Shown in pieces: positions 23,645 through 36,668 of a DNA stretch of 64,000 bases. This stretch comes from Vulcanococcus sp. (GTDB taxonomy: Bacteria; Cyanobacteriota; Cyanobacteriia; PCC-6307; Cyanobiaceae): the NCBI GenBank assembly GCA_019264575.1, contig JAHUZV010000019.1, forward strand, positions 62,001 through 126,000. Direction: 5' to 3'. Under the pieces are notes generated by a model. That model did no database searches, had not been told where the DNA came from, and worked only from the letters and a program-made list of their open reading frames with translations. The first letter of the stretch is position 1; every line of letters starts with the position of its first letter. A program made the translations under genes and the position numbers.

Positions 23645-24394
23645 CTCAGGCTTGTCTTCTGCGACAGCCTGCCCGGGGATATGGAGTTGGTGGCGGTGAG
23701 GTTGATTGCCAAAATGCGCGCGTGCTATGGCAAGCAGTTCAGCGTCCGTACAGGCAGTGTCGTCGACATTGAGGGTTTCCACCTTCTTGATGGCTTCTGG
23801 ATGTTGCTGCCTGAGGTGCTCCATTAAGACATGTCGAAGATCGCTTTCGCCGTGACCATGGCCCACTAGTAAGACTCGATCGGCTTGATGAATCGCTGCG
23901 CCCATTGCATTGAGATACTCAAAATCCAGTGGAGCACGTTGGCCTGCTACATCGCGGTCGTGGCGATGGCTGAGCCGTTGATGGCTACTCCACAGGCCGT
24001 GGGGTTCCACGGTGCTGATTGTTAGCTCTTCGCCCTCGAGCCACCAGAGGCGAGCGCCTCGGTGGTCGAGATGAACCACCAATCGCTTCGCCTGATCCCC
24101 GCGAACCCGCTTCTGCTCCGCTTCGGGATGTTCAGGGCTAATTCCGCCTTGCTGAAGAAATCGCCGTAGCCGCAACACACCCTCATGATCGAGCAGCGGA
24201 CCTTGCACTCCAGTTGCTGCATGGAGCACGATCCTCTCGCCATCCGGGCGTTGCAGATTCAAGCGGTGATCACTCAGGCATTCGACCTTCAGGCCGAGAT
24301 CTCGCGCCATCCCCTCCACCTCTGCCATCCGCAGATTGTGGTGTAGGGGATGGCTGAACAGTGCTTTTAGCGTGCGTTCGTGCTGTCGTCTCAT
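23636..24394 (-). CDS. Uncharacterised protein with HicA-like and eRF1-domain-3-like parts
   Basis: A 252-residue soluble protein from ATG 24394. Residues 1 to about 65 (TLKALFSHPLHHNLRMAEVEGMARDLGLKVE..RLNLQRPDGERIVLH) resemble a HicA-type double-stranded-RNA-binding-like fold. The middle (KRLVVHLDHRGARLWWLEGEELTISTVEPHG) and the end (AIHQADRVLLVGHGHGESDLRHVLMEHLRQQHP) resemble the eRF1/Pelota-related C-terminal domain that occurs in bacterial stress proteins. It follows hypE by 71 bp on the same strand and may be the last gene of the hydrogenase transcript. Domain calls are by eye. Confidence 0.6.
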   Translation of the reverse strand: MRRQHERTLKALFSHPLHHNLRMAEVEGMARDLGLKVECLSDHRLNLQRPDGERIVLHAATGVQGPLLDHEGVLRLRRFLQQGGISPEHPEAEQKRVRGDQAKRLVVHLDHRGARLWWLEGEELTISTVEPHGLWSSHQRLSHRHDRDVAGQRAPLDFEYLNAMGAAIHQADRVLLVGHGHGESDLRHVLMEHLRQQHPEAIKKVETLNVDDTACTDAELLAIARAHFGNQPHRHQLHIPGQAVAEDKPESS

Positions 24395-24465
24395 CCTTCC
24401 AACCCAGGGGAGATAACCCGACGCTATGGATCTCTGCCTGGCCTGACGTTGGCCTGCAGCTTGGT

Positions 24466-25485
24466 TCAACAAATCCGCGGCAACAGTTCACCTCGGCTCA
24501 CATCACAAGGCCTGAGAACGCCCAGGGTGTTCCGTAGCAGCACCGGTTGCTGTTGTTCTGACGTTGTTGTGCTGTGCACTGTGCCTACCTTGCAGGCCGC
24601 TGGATTGTGGTGGCGCAGCTGTTCCAGTGCTTTGGCTGCGTGGACTTCCGGGCAGATGACCAGCATTCGCCCTTCATTGGCCATGCTGAGGGGGTCGAGC
24701 CCCAGCAGATCGCAGGCGCCGTTCACGCTCGAGTGCAGGGGAATTGCCGCTTCCTCCAGTTCGATCTGACAACCGGCAGACCGCGCTATTTCATCGCTGG
24801 CACTGGCCAATCCGCCCCGGGTGAGGTCTCGCAAGCAGTGCACTTCAACGCCTGAGCTGATCAGCTCATTCACAGTGGTGTGGAGCGGCGCCAGGTCGCT
24901 CTCCAGTGTTGAGCGAAAACCCAGCTCTTCCCGCGCGGCCAAGATCGCCACACCATGGCGCCCCAGGTCGCCGCTCACCAGCACGGCATCACCTGGCTGC
25001 ACAGCCGAAGGATGGATCTTCAGTGCATGCTCCACCACGCCGATGGCGCTGGTGTTGATGAAGATCCCGTCGCCTTTGCCTCGCTCCACCACCTTGGTGT
25101 CGCCTGTGATCACAGCCACACCGCACGCGTCTGCAGCTGCACGGATTGAGTGAACCACCCGCTCGAGCAGGCTCATCGCCAGCCCTTCCTCCAGGATCAT
25201 CCCGAGGCTGAGGGCGACTGGGCGGGCCCCCGTCATCGCCAGATCGTTCACGCTGCCGAATACGGCTAGTCGGCCAATGTCGCCCCCTGGAAAAAACAGG
25301 GGCTTCACCACGAAGGAGTCGGTGGTGAACGCGAGCGTTTGCCCCGGACTGTTCAGCAGGGCGGCATCATGCAGCACGCCATCGGCTGGAGCGAACGCCG
25401 GCAGTAGCAGTTCCTCGATCAATTGTTGGCTGAGCCGGCCGCCACCGCCGTGGGCCAGCAGCACCGTGTCATGGGAAGGGGCCAT
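24466..25485 (-). CDS. hypE: Hydrogenase maturation protein HypE (carbamoyl dehydratase)
   Basis: HypE receives a carbamoyl group from HypF on its C-terminal cysteine and dehydrates it, using ATP, to the cyanide ligand of the NiFe site. The sequence shows the PurM/AIR-synthase-like ATP site (LLAHGGGGRLSQQLIEELLLPAF, DAALLNSPGQTLAFTTDSFVVKPLFFPGGDIGRLAVFGSVNDLAMTGA). It also has the essential C-terminal PRIC tetrapeptide with Cys as last residue. 339 residues is normal length. It lies 3 bp after hypD and is the last hyp gene of the cluster. Confidence 0.97.
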   Translation of the reverse strand: MAPSHDTVLLAHGGGGRLSQQLIEELLLPAFAPADGVLHDAALLNSPGQTLAFTTDSFVVKPLFFPGGDIGRLAVFGSVNDLAMTGARPVALSLGMILEEGLAMSLLERVVHSIRAAADACGVAVITGDTKVVERGKGDGIFINTSAIGVVEHALKIHPSAVQPGDAVLVSGDLGRHGVAILAAREELGFRSTLESDLAPLHTTVNELISSGVEVHCLRDLTRGGLASASDEIARSAGCQIELEEAAIPLHSSVNGACDLLGLDPLSMANEGRMLVICPEVHAAKALEQLRHHNPAACKVGTVHSTTTSEQQQPVLLRNTLGVLRPCDVSRGELLPRIC

Positions 25486-25488
25486 GGC

Positions 25489-26553
25489 TCAGCGTTGGTA
25501 GCGGTAGTAGGCCGCGCAGGCTCCCTCACTCGACACCATTGGTGCACCGAGGGGATGGTCTGGTGTGCAGCGGTTGCCGAAGCTGGAGCATGCGCTGGGG
25601 CGTAGGAGGCCTTGCAGCACTAAGCCGCTGGGGCATTCCGCCTGCTCAGCTGTTTGCTCGTTTGAGGCTTGGCGATCTTTGTGGTCAAGGGCTAGCTGAA
25701 CAAACGCTGGCCGCAGCTTGTATCCGCCCTGGTTGATCACTCCCAGGCCTCGCCAGATGGTGTTGATCGGTTCAAACACGTGCTTGAGCAGGGTTTGTGC
25801 TTCTCGGTTGCCCTCTGCGCTCACCGCTTTGCCGTAGGCGTTCTCCACCCGCGCCTCACCCCGCTCCAGTTGGGTGATGCAGCGCAGGATCCCCTGCAGC
25901 AGCTCCTCGGCGCTGAACCCCGTGATCACCACCGGCCTTCGGCGGCGCTGCACCAGATCGTTGAGTTCGCTGCCGCCCATCACCGTGCACACATGGCCGG
26001 CGGCCAGAACCCCCTGCACCGCACAGGCCGGATCGCTCAGCAGCTGATTAAGCACCGGCACCACCCGCACATGGGCCACCAGCAGCTTCAGGTTGCTGAT
26101 CGCCTCGGCTAGTGCCTGTTGCGCCAGTAACGCCGTGGCCGGAGCCGTGGTTTCAAACCCCACGGCGAAGAACACCACCTGTCGCTCTGGGTGTTGACGG
26201 GCCAGCTCCAGCACATCGAGAGGGGAATAGATCACCCGCACGTCGGCTCCTTGGGCCCGCAGGCTGAGCAGATCGCGCCCGTTGCTACCGGGCACCCGCA
26301 GCATGTCGCCGTAGGAGCAGAGGATCACTTCCGGCTGCTCGGCCAGCGCCAGGGCTTGGTCGATCCGTTCTGTGGCGGTGACGCACACCGGGCAGCCGGG
26401 CCCGTGGATCAGCGTGATCTCGGGCGGCAGCAGCTGGTCAATGCCATGGCGCAGCAGGGCGTGGGTTTGGCCGCCGCACACTTCCATCAAGGTCCAGGGT
26501 CGGGTGGTGCTGCTGTGGATCTGCTCCAGCAGTTGCTTCGCTTCGGCGCTCAT
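25489..26553 (-). CDS. hypD: Hydrogenase maturation iron-sulphur scaffold HypD
   Basis: HypD carries a 4Fe-4S cluster and, with HypC, assembles the Fe(CN)2CO unit. Motifs visible are MEVCGGQTHALLRHGI near residue 24, HGPGCPVCVT near residue 50 and FFAVGFETTAPATA. The C-terminal Cys set (CPSGLVLQGLLRPSACSSFGNRC) is also present. 354 residues. Its ATG overlaps the stop of the upstream dihydroorotate-dehydrogenase-like gene by four bases. Confidence 0.97.
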   Translation of the reverse strand: MSAEAKQLLEQIHSSTTRPWTLMEVCGGQTHALLRHGIDQLLPPEITLIHGPGCPVCVTATERIDQALALAEQPEVILCSYGDMLRVPGSNGRDLLSLRAQGADVRVIYSPLDVLELARQHPERQVVFFAVGFETTAPATALLAQQALAEAISNLKLLVAHVRVVPVLNQLLSDPACAVQGVLAAGHVCTVMGGSELNDLVQRRRRPVVITGFSAEELLQGILRCITQLERGEARVENAYGKAVSAEGNREAQTLLKHVFEPINTIWRGLGVINQGGYKLRPAFVQLALDHKDRQASNEQTAEQAECPSGLVLQGLLRPSACSSFGNRCTPDHPLGAPMVSSEGACAAYYRYQR

Positions 26554-27568
26554 CGCTCATCCCAGTCCGCGGGTAGGGCGTAACTGCTGAGAGCCCGCAG
26601 ATATTGGGCCCGCTCGAAGGCTTCGGGGTTGGGGTTGCGTTGCTGGCTGAGGCTGCCGCGAAGGCTGGCGAGGCTTTCAATCTGGTTCTCCTCGAGCCAT
26701 TGCTGCATCTCCTCGCGCATGCGCTGCAGCGCCCCAGGGCCGTGACGCAGTAGCGCACTCACCACCTGGCACACCTGCGCACCCACCATCAGCATCCGCA
26801 GCACATCGCGTCCGTTTTCGATGCCGGTGCTGGCCGCCAGGTCTAAGGGCACCCGGCCATGCAGCAGGCCGATCCAGCGTAGGGGTAGCCGTTGCTCGCT
26901 GCGATGGCTCAGCTCCAGGTGCGCTTCGGTGCTGAGGGTGTCGATGTCGATCTCCGGTTGCAGGAATCGGTTGAACAGCACCGCGCCGCGGGCCCCGGCC
27001 TCTGCCAAGGAGCGGGTCATGGCCGCCAGACCTGTGTACCAGGGGCTGAGTTTCACCGCCACTGGCACCGAAAGGGCGCTGCACACCTGCCGCACGATTT
27101 CCAGCTGCTCCGCCTCCAGTTCGGCGCTGCTGCAGCTGGTGCTGCTTGGCACGCTGTAGAGGTTGAGCTCGATTGCCGATGCGCCCGCCTGCTCCAGGGC
27201 CCGGGCTGTTTCGCTCCAGTGGCCGCTGTGGGTGCCATTGAGGCTGGCGATCACGGGGATCGAAAGGGCCTCGCGCGCACGCCGGATTTCTTCGAGGTAG
27301 CCCTCAAGGCCCAGGTGCTGGGGATCCACGGCTGGCAGGTAGCTCAGGGCTTCGGGATGGCTCTCACTGCTGTGCTGTTGGTGGTGGATCCACTCCCGCC
27401 AGTCGCGCTCGATCTGCTCCAGGAACAGGGAGTGCAACACCACCGCTCCGGCTCCCTCGCGTTCCAGCTGCTCCAGCCGGCGCAGATCACTGCTGAGGGG
27501 GGCTGCGGCTCCCACCACGATCGGGGAGGGAAGCGCAAGGCCCAGGTAGGTCGTGGTGAGGGGGATGC

Positions 27569-27572
<4 letters not shown>
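26550..27572 (-). CDS. Dihydroorotate-dehydrogenase-like flavoprotein of the nifJ neighbourhood
   Basis: A 340-residue TIM-barrel FMN protein of the DHOD-like family. It starts LTTTYLGLALPSPIVVGAAAPLSSDLRRLEQLE and has IPVIASLNGTHSGHW, AIELNLYSVPS, PVAVKLSPWYTG and the phosphate-loop region GIENGRDVLRMLMVGAQVCQVVSALLRHG. Relatives often adjoin pyruvate:ferredoxin oxidoreductase genes and are not the pyrimidine enzyme. The electron acceptor is unknown. Its coding sequence overlaps nifJ upstream and hypD downstream by four bases each, so it is an integral member of the operon. Confidence 0.88.
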
Positions 27573-31146
<3,574 letters not shown>

Positions 31147-31150
<4 letters not shown>

Positions 31151-31338
31151 GGCTCCGGCTCCAGCACCGTGAGCGCCACGCCCACATGCACCAGCAGCTG
31201 ATCGCCGATCCGGGCCTCCGGCACGCAGGCCAAGCTCACCTGGCGCAGCACACCCCCAAAGCACACATCCCCCATCCGCCAGAGCGGATCGGCGTGCTCG
31301 CTGATGCTCACCAGTTCACCGGCGACGGCCAGGCACAT
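31147..31338 (-). CDS. hypC: Hydrogenase maturation chaperone HypC
   Basis: A 63-residue HypC/HupF chaperone that carries the iron unit with HypD to the large-subunit precursor HoxH. It starts MCLAVAGELVSI with the essential Cys2, followed by a small beta-barrel sequence (CFGGVLRQVSLACVPEARIGDQLLVHVGVAL). It overlaps nifJ downstream (4 bp) and hypF upstream (23 bp). Confidence 0.95.
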
Positions 31339-33694
31339 GGCTTTCGGCCCCAGGGGCTGCCCGGTTTATAGACACGCTTTCGGCTGCCAGCAGCTGGCCG
31401 ATGGGCAGGGCGGCGTCGTTGCAGGGGAGCTGCTGCGGCCAGAGCGCCCGGCAGCCCTTCTGCTTGAGGGCGCTGATGCTGAGCTCCAGCAGCAGAGCGT
31501 TTTGAAAGCAGCCCCCCGCCAACAGCAGGTCCGTACAACCTTCTGCCCGGGCGAGTGCGGCGATCGCCTGGGCCAGGGCCTGATGAAAGGCCAGGGCCAG
31601 CTGAGGCGCGGGCGTGTTCTGGGCTAGGGCTTCCAGCAGCTGCTCCAGCAGCGGTTGCCAGTTCCACTGCCAGGGGCTCGAAGAATCTCTGCGTTGCAGC
31701 GGTAGCTCCAGCGGGCAGGCCGTCTCGCTGGGCTGCTCGAGGGCTTCGAGGGCCAGCGCCTCAAGCGCCAGGGCGGCCTGGGCTTCGTAGCTGCAGCACT
31801 GCGCCAGCCCCAGCAGCGCTGCAACGGCATCAAACAACCGGCCGATGCTCGAGCTGCGCGGCGCGTTGAGGCCGCGCCACACGCTCTGCTCCAGCACCTG
31901 CAGTTCGTTGTCGCTGAAGGCTGTGCGCCAGCTGAGATTGGGCAGGGGCGCCAGCCGTTCGCGCCAGCTGGGTCCGTAGGCCTCCATCAGCAGCCCGAGG
32001 GCAGCCCGGCGCGGTTCCCGTTGGGCCCGCTCACCTCCCGGCAGCGGCCAGGGGCGTAGATGGGCGATGCGCCGGTAGCCATCGGGGGTGATCGCCAGGG
32101 CTTCGCCGCCCCAGAGGCTGCCATCGTCTCCCTGGCCGGCGCCATCCCAGGCCACACCCAGCGCGGAGCCCTGGATCTGATGCTCCGCCATCACCGCCAG
32201 CAGGTGAGCGTGGTGGTGCTGCACGGCGCTCAGTGGCAGCTGCTCACGTTCGGCCAGCTGCGCGGCCCAGGCGCTGGCGCTGTAGCCCGGGTGCTGATCG
32301 CAGGCCAGGTGGCTCAGGCGTAAGCCATGGCGTTGCAACCAGTCGCGGCAGGTGCGCTGGTGGTGGGCGGCGCCCGCCACGCTGCTCAGATCCCCCAAAT
32401 CGGGGCTGAGCAGGCGGTGGCTCGCGGTTTGCAGTGCCACGGCTCCTTTGATCTGAGCGCCTAGCCCCAGCGATCCGGCGTTGCTGCTGGGATGTGGAAG
32501 CGCCACAGGCGCCAGGCCGCGCCCCAAGCGCAGGGTGAGGGCTCCTACGGCCGCCCAGCGCTGCACGCTGTCGTCGATGCGGTTCACAACCGGCAAGGTG
32601 TGGCTGAGCACGTGATCGGCCAGCTCGTTCAGGGTTGCGGCATCGGCATCGGCGTTGGCGCAGAGCGGTTCACCAGAGCGGTTGGCACTGGTTGCCACCA
32701 CCACACCGCCGCAGGTCTCCAGCAGCAGCTGTTGCAGGCCAGAGCTGGCGCGCATCACCCCAAGCCAGGGGCTGCTGCCGGCCACTTCCGCCGCGATCCC
32801 GGCTGGCTGATCTGGTGAGCGGCGCAGCAGCAGGATCGGAGCCGTGGGCCCATGCCAGAGCTCCCGTTCGCCGGCATGGCTGCAGCAATGGCTCTCCATC
32901 CAGTCGCGACTGGCGAGCAGCGCTAGGGGTTTGTGGGGGCGCCCCTTGCGCCGGCGCAGCCGTTGCACTGCCTCCGCGTTGGTTGGATCCACCAGCAGCT
33001 GGAAGCCACCCACCCCCTGCAGGGCCACGATGCCCCCCTCGGCCAGAGCGGCCGCCGCGGATTGGATTCCAGCGGCGCTGCTGATCGGCTGGCCATCCCA
33101 GCGCAGCGCGGGCCCGCAGGCCGGGCAGCTGATGGTTTGAGCGTGAAAGCGCCGATCGCTTGGATCGCTGAACTCGCTCCGGCACTGCTCGCACAGCGGA
33201 AAGTGGCGGAAGCTCGTGTGCTCCCGTTCAAATGGCAGCTGCTCCACGACGCTGTAGCGCGGCCCGCAATCGGTGCAGCTGATGAACGGGTAGCCGTGGC
33301 GGCGGTTGGTTGGATCGCGGAGCTCTTCCAGACAGCGGTGGCAGAGCGCTAGATCGGGACTTACCGGGGCAGTGCCGTTGCCACCGGTCTGCGGCTCCAG
33401 GATTCGCACTCCCCCGGCGCCACTGGTGTGCACGGGCTGCCAGCGGCAGATCTCTTGATCGATGCGAGCCCGATCCGGGGGCTTGGTCAAGAGGCTGTGG
33501 CGGAATGCCTCCAAGGCGGGCCGTGACCCCTCCAACTCCAGCTGCACGCCGCGGCTGCTGTTGGCCACCGTGCCGCGCAGGCCATGCAGTAGCGCCAGCC
33601 GCACCACATGCGGGCGAAAGCCCACCCCCTGCACCAGGCCTTGGAGCTCCAGGCTCAGGTGCTGTTCGGCAGGGGGATCAGGCGGGCTTGGCAT
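31316..33694 (-). CDS. hypF: Carbamoyltransferase HypF
   Basis: HypF makes thiocarbamate on HypE from carbamoyl phosphate, the first step of cyanide-ligand synthesis. 792 residues with the expected order: an acylphosphatase domain (LQGLVQGVGFRPHVVRLALLHG..GTVANSSRGV), zinc-finger pairs (CHRCLEEL/CTDCGPRYS and CEQCRSEF/CPACGPAL), a YrdC-like domain (GIVALQGVGGFQLLVDPTN, RRRKGRPHKPLALL, ATSANRSGEPL) and a Kae1-like C-terminal domain (VQHHHAHLLAVMAEH, GVAWDGAGQGDDGSLWGGE, DLLLAGGCFQNALLLE). It overlaps both neighbours. Confidence 0.97.
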   Translation of the reverse strand: MPSPPDPPAEQHLSLELQGLVQGVGFRPHVVRLALLHGLRGTVANSSRGVQLELEGSRPALEAFRHSLLTKPPDRARIDQEICRWQPVHTSGAGGVRILEPQTGGNGTAPVSPDLALCHRCLEELRDPTNRRHGYPFISCTDCGPRYSVVEQLPFEREHTSFRHFPLCEQCRSEFSDPSDRRFHAQTISCPACGPALRWDGQPISSAAGIQSAAAALAEGGIVALQGVGGFQLLVDPTNAEAVQRLRRRKGRPHKPLALLASRDWMESHCCSHAGERELWHGPTAPILLLRRSPDQPAGIAAEVAGSSPWLGVMRASSGLQQLLLETCGGVVVATSANRSGEPLCANADADAATLNELADHVLSHTLPVVNRIDDSVQRWAAVGALTLRLGRGLAPVALPHPSSNAGSLGLGAQIKGAVALQTASHRLLSPDLGDLSSVAGAAHHQRTCRDWLQRHGLRLSHLACDQHPGYSASAWAAQLAEREQLPLSAVQHHHAHLLAVMAEHQIQGSALGVAWDGAGQGDDGSLWGGEALAITPDGYRRIAHLRPWPLPGGERAQREPRRAALGLLMEAYGPSWRERLAPLPNLSWRTAFSDNELQVLEQSVWRGLNAPRSSSIGRLFDAVAALLGLAQCCSYEAQAALALEALALEALEQPSETACPLELPLQRRDSSSPWQWNWQPLLEQLLEALAQNTPAPQLALAFHQALAQAIAALARAEGCTDLLLAGGCFQNALLLELSISALKQKGCRALWPQQLPCNDAALPIGQLLAAESVSINRAAPGAESHVPGRRR

Positions 33695-34370
33695 CCAACC
33701 AATGGATCAGGGCATCAAGCCCCTCGCCGGTGCGGGCGGAGAGCTCAAACAACGCCGCCTGAGGAGCAATGGCGTTGAGGTTGGCGATGGCGCTGCGGCG
33801 ATTGAAGCCCACCGCCTCCGCGAGATCGGCCTTATTGATCACCACCGCGTCGGCGCTTTTGAACAGGGCGGGGTATTTGAGCGGTTTGTCTTCGCCTTCC
33901 GTCACCGACAACAGCGCGATTCGCCGCTGCTCCCCCAGATCGAAAGCCGCAGGACACACCAGGTTGCCCACGTTTTCGATCACGAGTAGGTCGATGCCGC
34001 TGCAATCGAGCTGGCTGAAGGCCTGATCCACCAGTGCCGAATCGAGGTGGCAGAGATCGCCCGTGCGGATCTGCACCGCTCGGGCTCCAGCTAGCTGCAG
34101 GCGCCGGGCGTCGTTGTCGGTGGCTAGATCGCCCACGATCACCCCGATCGGCGGGCGGGGCCAGTGGCGCGCCAGCTGCTCGAGCAAGGCGGTTTTGCCC
34201 GAACCCGGTGCCGAGAGCAGGTTGATCGTGCGCAGGCCGTGGCGCTTGAAATGGTCGCGGTTGCGGGCGGCTTGGCTGTCGTTGCGGCTGAGCAGGGGTT
34301 GATGCAGCTCAAGCCGCCGGCGCGGCAGCGGTGCCGCCTGGGGTTCATCGCAGCCGCATTGCCCGCACAC
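33678..34370 (-). CDS. hypB: Hydrogenase nickel-incorporation GTPase HypB
   Basis: HypB is the SIMIBI-class GTPase that, with HypA, inserts nickel into the large subunit. 230 residues from a GTG start. It has an N-terminal CGQCGC metal motif, P-loop SAPGSGKTALLEQL, switch region GDLATDNDARRLQ, IENVGNLVCPAAFDLGE and guanine-specificity NKADL. The histidine-rich nickel-storage stretch common in other HypB proteins is absent. It abuts hypA (no gap) and overlaps hypF by 17 bp. Confidence 0.96.
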   Translation of the reverse strand: MCGQCGCDEPQAAPLPRRRLELHQPLLSRNDSQAARNRDHFKRHGLRTINLLSAPGSGKTALLEQLARHWPRPPIGVIVGDLATDNDARRLQLAGARAVQIRTGDLCHLDSALVDQAFSQLDCSGIDLLVIENVGNLVCPAAFDLGEQRRIALLSVTEGEDKPLKYPALFKSADAVVINKADLAEAVGFNRRSAIANLNAIAPQAALFELSARTGEGLDALIHWLDAKPA

Positions 34371-34712
34371 CTACGACACCTCCAGAGCCACAAGCTCCAG
34401 CTCCCGCCCCTCCAGCACCTGCCGGCTGATGGCACCGCACTGGGGGCAGGCGTAGATCACATCCAGCGGGCTGAAGGCCTGCGCACAGTGTGGGCAGAAA
34501 CAGCGCGTTGGCACCACATCAAGCTGCAGTTCTGCCGTCTGCCAGGGAGCCGTTGCCGCCACCACGGCGAAGGCCTGGCGCAACGCCTCGGGGTTAACCC
34601 CTCCCAGCTCTCCCACCCGCAGCTCCATCCGGTGGATCTGGCTCGCTCCCTGCTCTTCGGCGGCGGCAGCGGCCAGGGCACAGAGCTCCTGCAGCAGGGC
34701 CAGCTCATGCAT
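34371..34712 (-). CDS. hypA: Nickel-binding hydrogenase maturation factor HypA
   Basis: A 113-residue nickel metallochaperone. The start MHELAL supplies the essential N-terminal Met-His nickel site, which decides ATG 34712 over the longer frame to 34721. The structural zinc site is formed by CFCPHCAQAF and CPQCGA. It overlaps the hoxW stop by eight bases and is followed immediately by hypB. Confidence 0.95.
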   Translation of the reverse strand: MHELALLQELCALAAAAAEEQGASQIHRMELRVGELGGVNPEALRQAFAVVAATAPWQTAELQLDVVPTRCFCPHCAQAFSPLDVIYACPQCGAISRQVLEGRELELVALEVS

Positions 34713-35172
34713 GGCGCGCACCCCAGGCCAGCGCTACCGGCACGGCGTTGCGGCAGGCGGCCGCGGTATGGGCAGACAGTTGATCACCCACCTGCCAGTG
34801 CTCACCGGGGATCAGCAGTTGCCAGGCCGGCGGGCAGGGCCCATACAGCGCAGCGCTCAGGGCCAGCAGGCGCTGCGGGGTCAGTGCATGGCCGCTGGGA
34901 TCGCCAAGGGTTGAGGCTTCCAGGGGCTGCAGGTGCGCTTCAACTGGGGCTTCGGCTGTTGGCTCAGAGGCATCGCTCATCTGTGCATCGATAAACAGCA
35001 CGGCGCGGGCTTGGCTGATGGGTTCGGCCAGCTCAGGGGTGAGTTGGTCGCAGACCAAGACCTGCAGGCCTGTGGCTTGGGCTTCGAGTGCTTCGGCCAC
35101 GCGGATGCCAGCGCCGTCATCGCTGCGCAGGCGGTTGCCGATGCCGATCACCAGAGCCTGCCTGCGTGCCAT
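34705..35172 (-). CDS. hoxW: Hydrogenase maturation endopeptidase HoxW
   Basis: A 155-residue HyaD/HybD-family protease that removes the C-terminal peptide of HoxH once nickel is inserted. Motifs are the N-terminal ALVIGIGNRLRSDDGAGIRVAEAL, with the metal-sensing Asp region, and the FIDAQ strand. The usual C-terminal His-containing region is replaced by a short segment (GPCPPAWQLLIPGEHWQVGDQLS) that still contains a His. It lies 2 bp downstream of hoxH, its substrate gene. Confidence 0.93.
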   Translation of the reverse strand: MARRQALVIGIGNRLRSDDGAGIRVAEALEAQATGLQVLVCDQLTPELAEPISQARAVLFIDAQMSDASEPTAEAPVEAHLQPLEASTLGDPSGHALTPQRLLALSAALYGPCPPAWQLLIPGEHWQVGDQLSAHTAAACRNAVPVALAWGARHA

Positions 35173-35174
35173 CG

Positions 35175-36650
35175 CTAATCACGCCGACGCTGCTGCAACA
35201 GCTCCCCTTCGGAGCTGAACAGCTGCACCTGCAGCGGCATCTGGCCGGCGGCATGGGTGCTGCAGGAGAGGCAGGGATCGAAGCAACGGATGCCCGCTTC
35301 CACGCGGTTGAGCAGCGCCTCGCTCAGGTTGTTCCCATCGAGGTAGTGGCGCGCGATCTGGGTGATCGTGCGGTTCATGGCGCTGTTGTTCTGTCCCGTG
35401 GCAATGATCAGATTCACCCGCTCGATCAGGCCATTGGCATCCACGCGGTAGTGGTGTAGCAGCGTGCCGCGGGGCGCTTCGCTCACCCCTACCGCTTCAT
35501 GGCAATTCACGCTGGCGCGGGCGCGTACATGGGTTGCCGTGAGCTCGGGATCGTCGAGCAGCTGCTCCATCTGCTCCAGGCAGGCCAGGATTTCGATCAA
35601 CCGCGCCAGGTGATAGAGGAACGAGGCCGTCACCACCCGGCCCCCGCGCTGGCGCAGCTCCAGCAGCTCCCGATCGGCCCGTTCGGTGCCGATGCGCTCG
35701 CACAGGTTGAGCCGTGCCAGGGGACCCACCCGGTAGCTGCCCGCTTCCGGCCCCAGCGCCTTGATGTAGGGGAACTTCAGATAGCTCCAGGGCTCCACGG
35801 CCTCCGCCAGAAATGAGGCGTAGTCGTCTTCCTTGAGGCCATCGGCCACCAGGGAGCCGTCGCTGGCCATCACCCGGATGCCGGCGCAGTGGCGGCCGCT
35901 GGAGTGCTCCCAGGTGCCTTCGCTTCTCACCAGCCCCATAAACAGCGAGGGGAAGTGGCCAAACACCTCCATTTCCTCGCGCAGTTGGGTGTCGAGTAGG
36001 TGTTTGAACAGTGCTAGCCCCTGTTCGGCGATGGCGAAGGCGTCCGGTAGGTCCTGCCGGATTTGATCCCGGGTTTCTGGGCTCAGGGGGCTGCGCACAC
36101 CGCCCGGCACCGCCCAGGCCGCGTGGATTTTGCGGCCACCCAGCGCTTCGATCACCCCTTGGCCGAACTGACGCAGGCGGATACCGCTGCGCGCCAGCTC
36201 GGGGTTGGCGGCGATCAGCCCGAAGATGTTGCGCTTTGCGGAATCGCTTTCCCACCCCAGCAAGAAATCGGGGCTGCTGAGGTGAAAGAACGACAGCGCA
36301 TGCGATTGGGTGATCTGCGCCAGATTCATCAAGCGCCGCAGCTTCTCGGCAGCGGGAGGGATCTGCACTGCCAGGATCTTGTCGCCGGTGGCGGCAGCCG
36401 CCAGGAGATGGCTCACCGGGCAGATGCCGCAGATGCGCGCTGTGATCCCTGCCATCTCGGTGAACGGCCGGCCCTCGCAGAATTTCTCGAAGCCCCTGTA
36501 TTCCGTCACGTGGAATCGGGCCGTGTCCACGGCTCCAGCTGCATCCAGGTGGATCGAGATCTTGGCGTGACCCTCGATGCGGGTCACCGGATCGATCGTG
36601 ATCGTGCGGCGGGCGGGCTGGTTGGCGTCAGTGGCGTGGTTCGTCGTCAT
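35175..36650 (-). CDS. hoxH: Bidirectional [NiFe]-hydrogenase large subunit HoxH
   Basis: The catalytic subunit carrying the NiFe(CN)2CO centre. 491 residues. N-terminal ligand motif [10 protein letters not shown] at residues 72-81 and C-terminal motif DPCLSCSTH starting near residue 458 give the four Ni/Fe cysteines. The 25 residues after His466 form the peptide expected to be removed by Hox[11 protein letters not shown] near residue 22 is also typical. It is the last structural gene of hoxEFUYH and stands 18 bp after hoxY. Confidence 0.98.
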   Translation of the reverse strand: MTTNHATDANQPARRTITIDPVTRIEGHAKISIHLDAAGAVDTARFHVTEYRGFEKFCEGRPFTEMAGITARICGICPVSHLLAAAATGDKILAVQIPPAAEKLRRLMNLAQITQSHALSFFHLSSPDFLLGWESDSAKRNIFGLIAANPELARSGIRLRQFGQGVIEALGGRKIHAAWAVPGGVRSPLSPETRDQIRQDLPDAFAIAEQGLALFKHLLDTQLREEMEVFGHFPSLFMGLVRSEGTWEHSSGRHCAGIRVMASDGSLVADGLKEDDYASFLAEAVEPWSYLKFPYIKALGPEAGSYRVGPLARLNLCERIGTERADRELLELRQRGGRVVTASFLYHLARLIEILACLEQMEQLLDDPELTATHVRARASVNCHEAVGVSEAPRGTLLHHYRVDANGLIERVNLIIATGQNNSAMNRTITQIARHYLDGNNLSEALLNRVEAGIRCFDPCLSCSTHAAGQMPLQVQLFSSEGELLQQRRRD

Positions 36651-36668
36651 GAGCTGCTCCTCCAGTCC

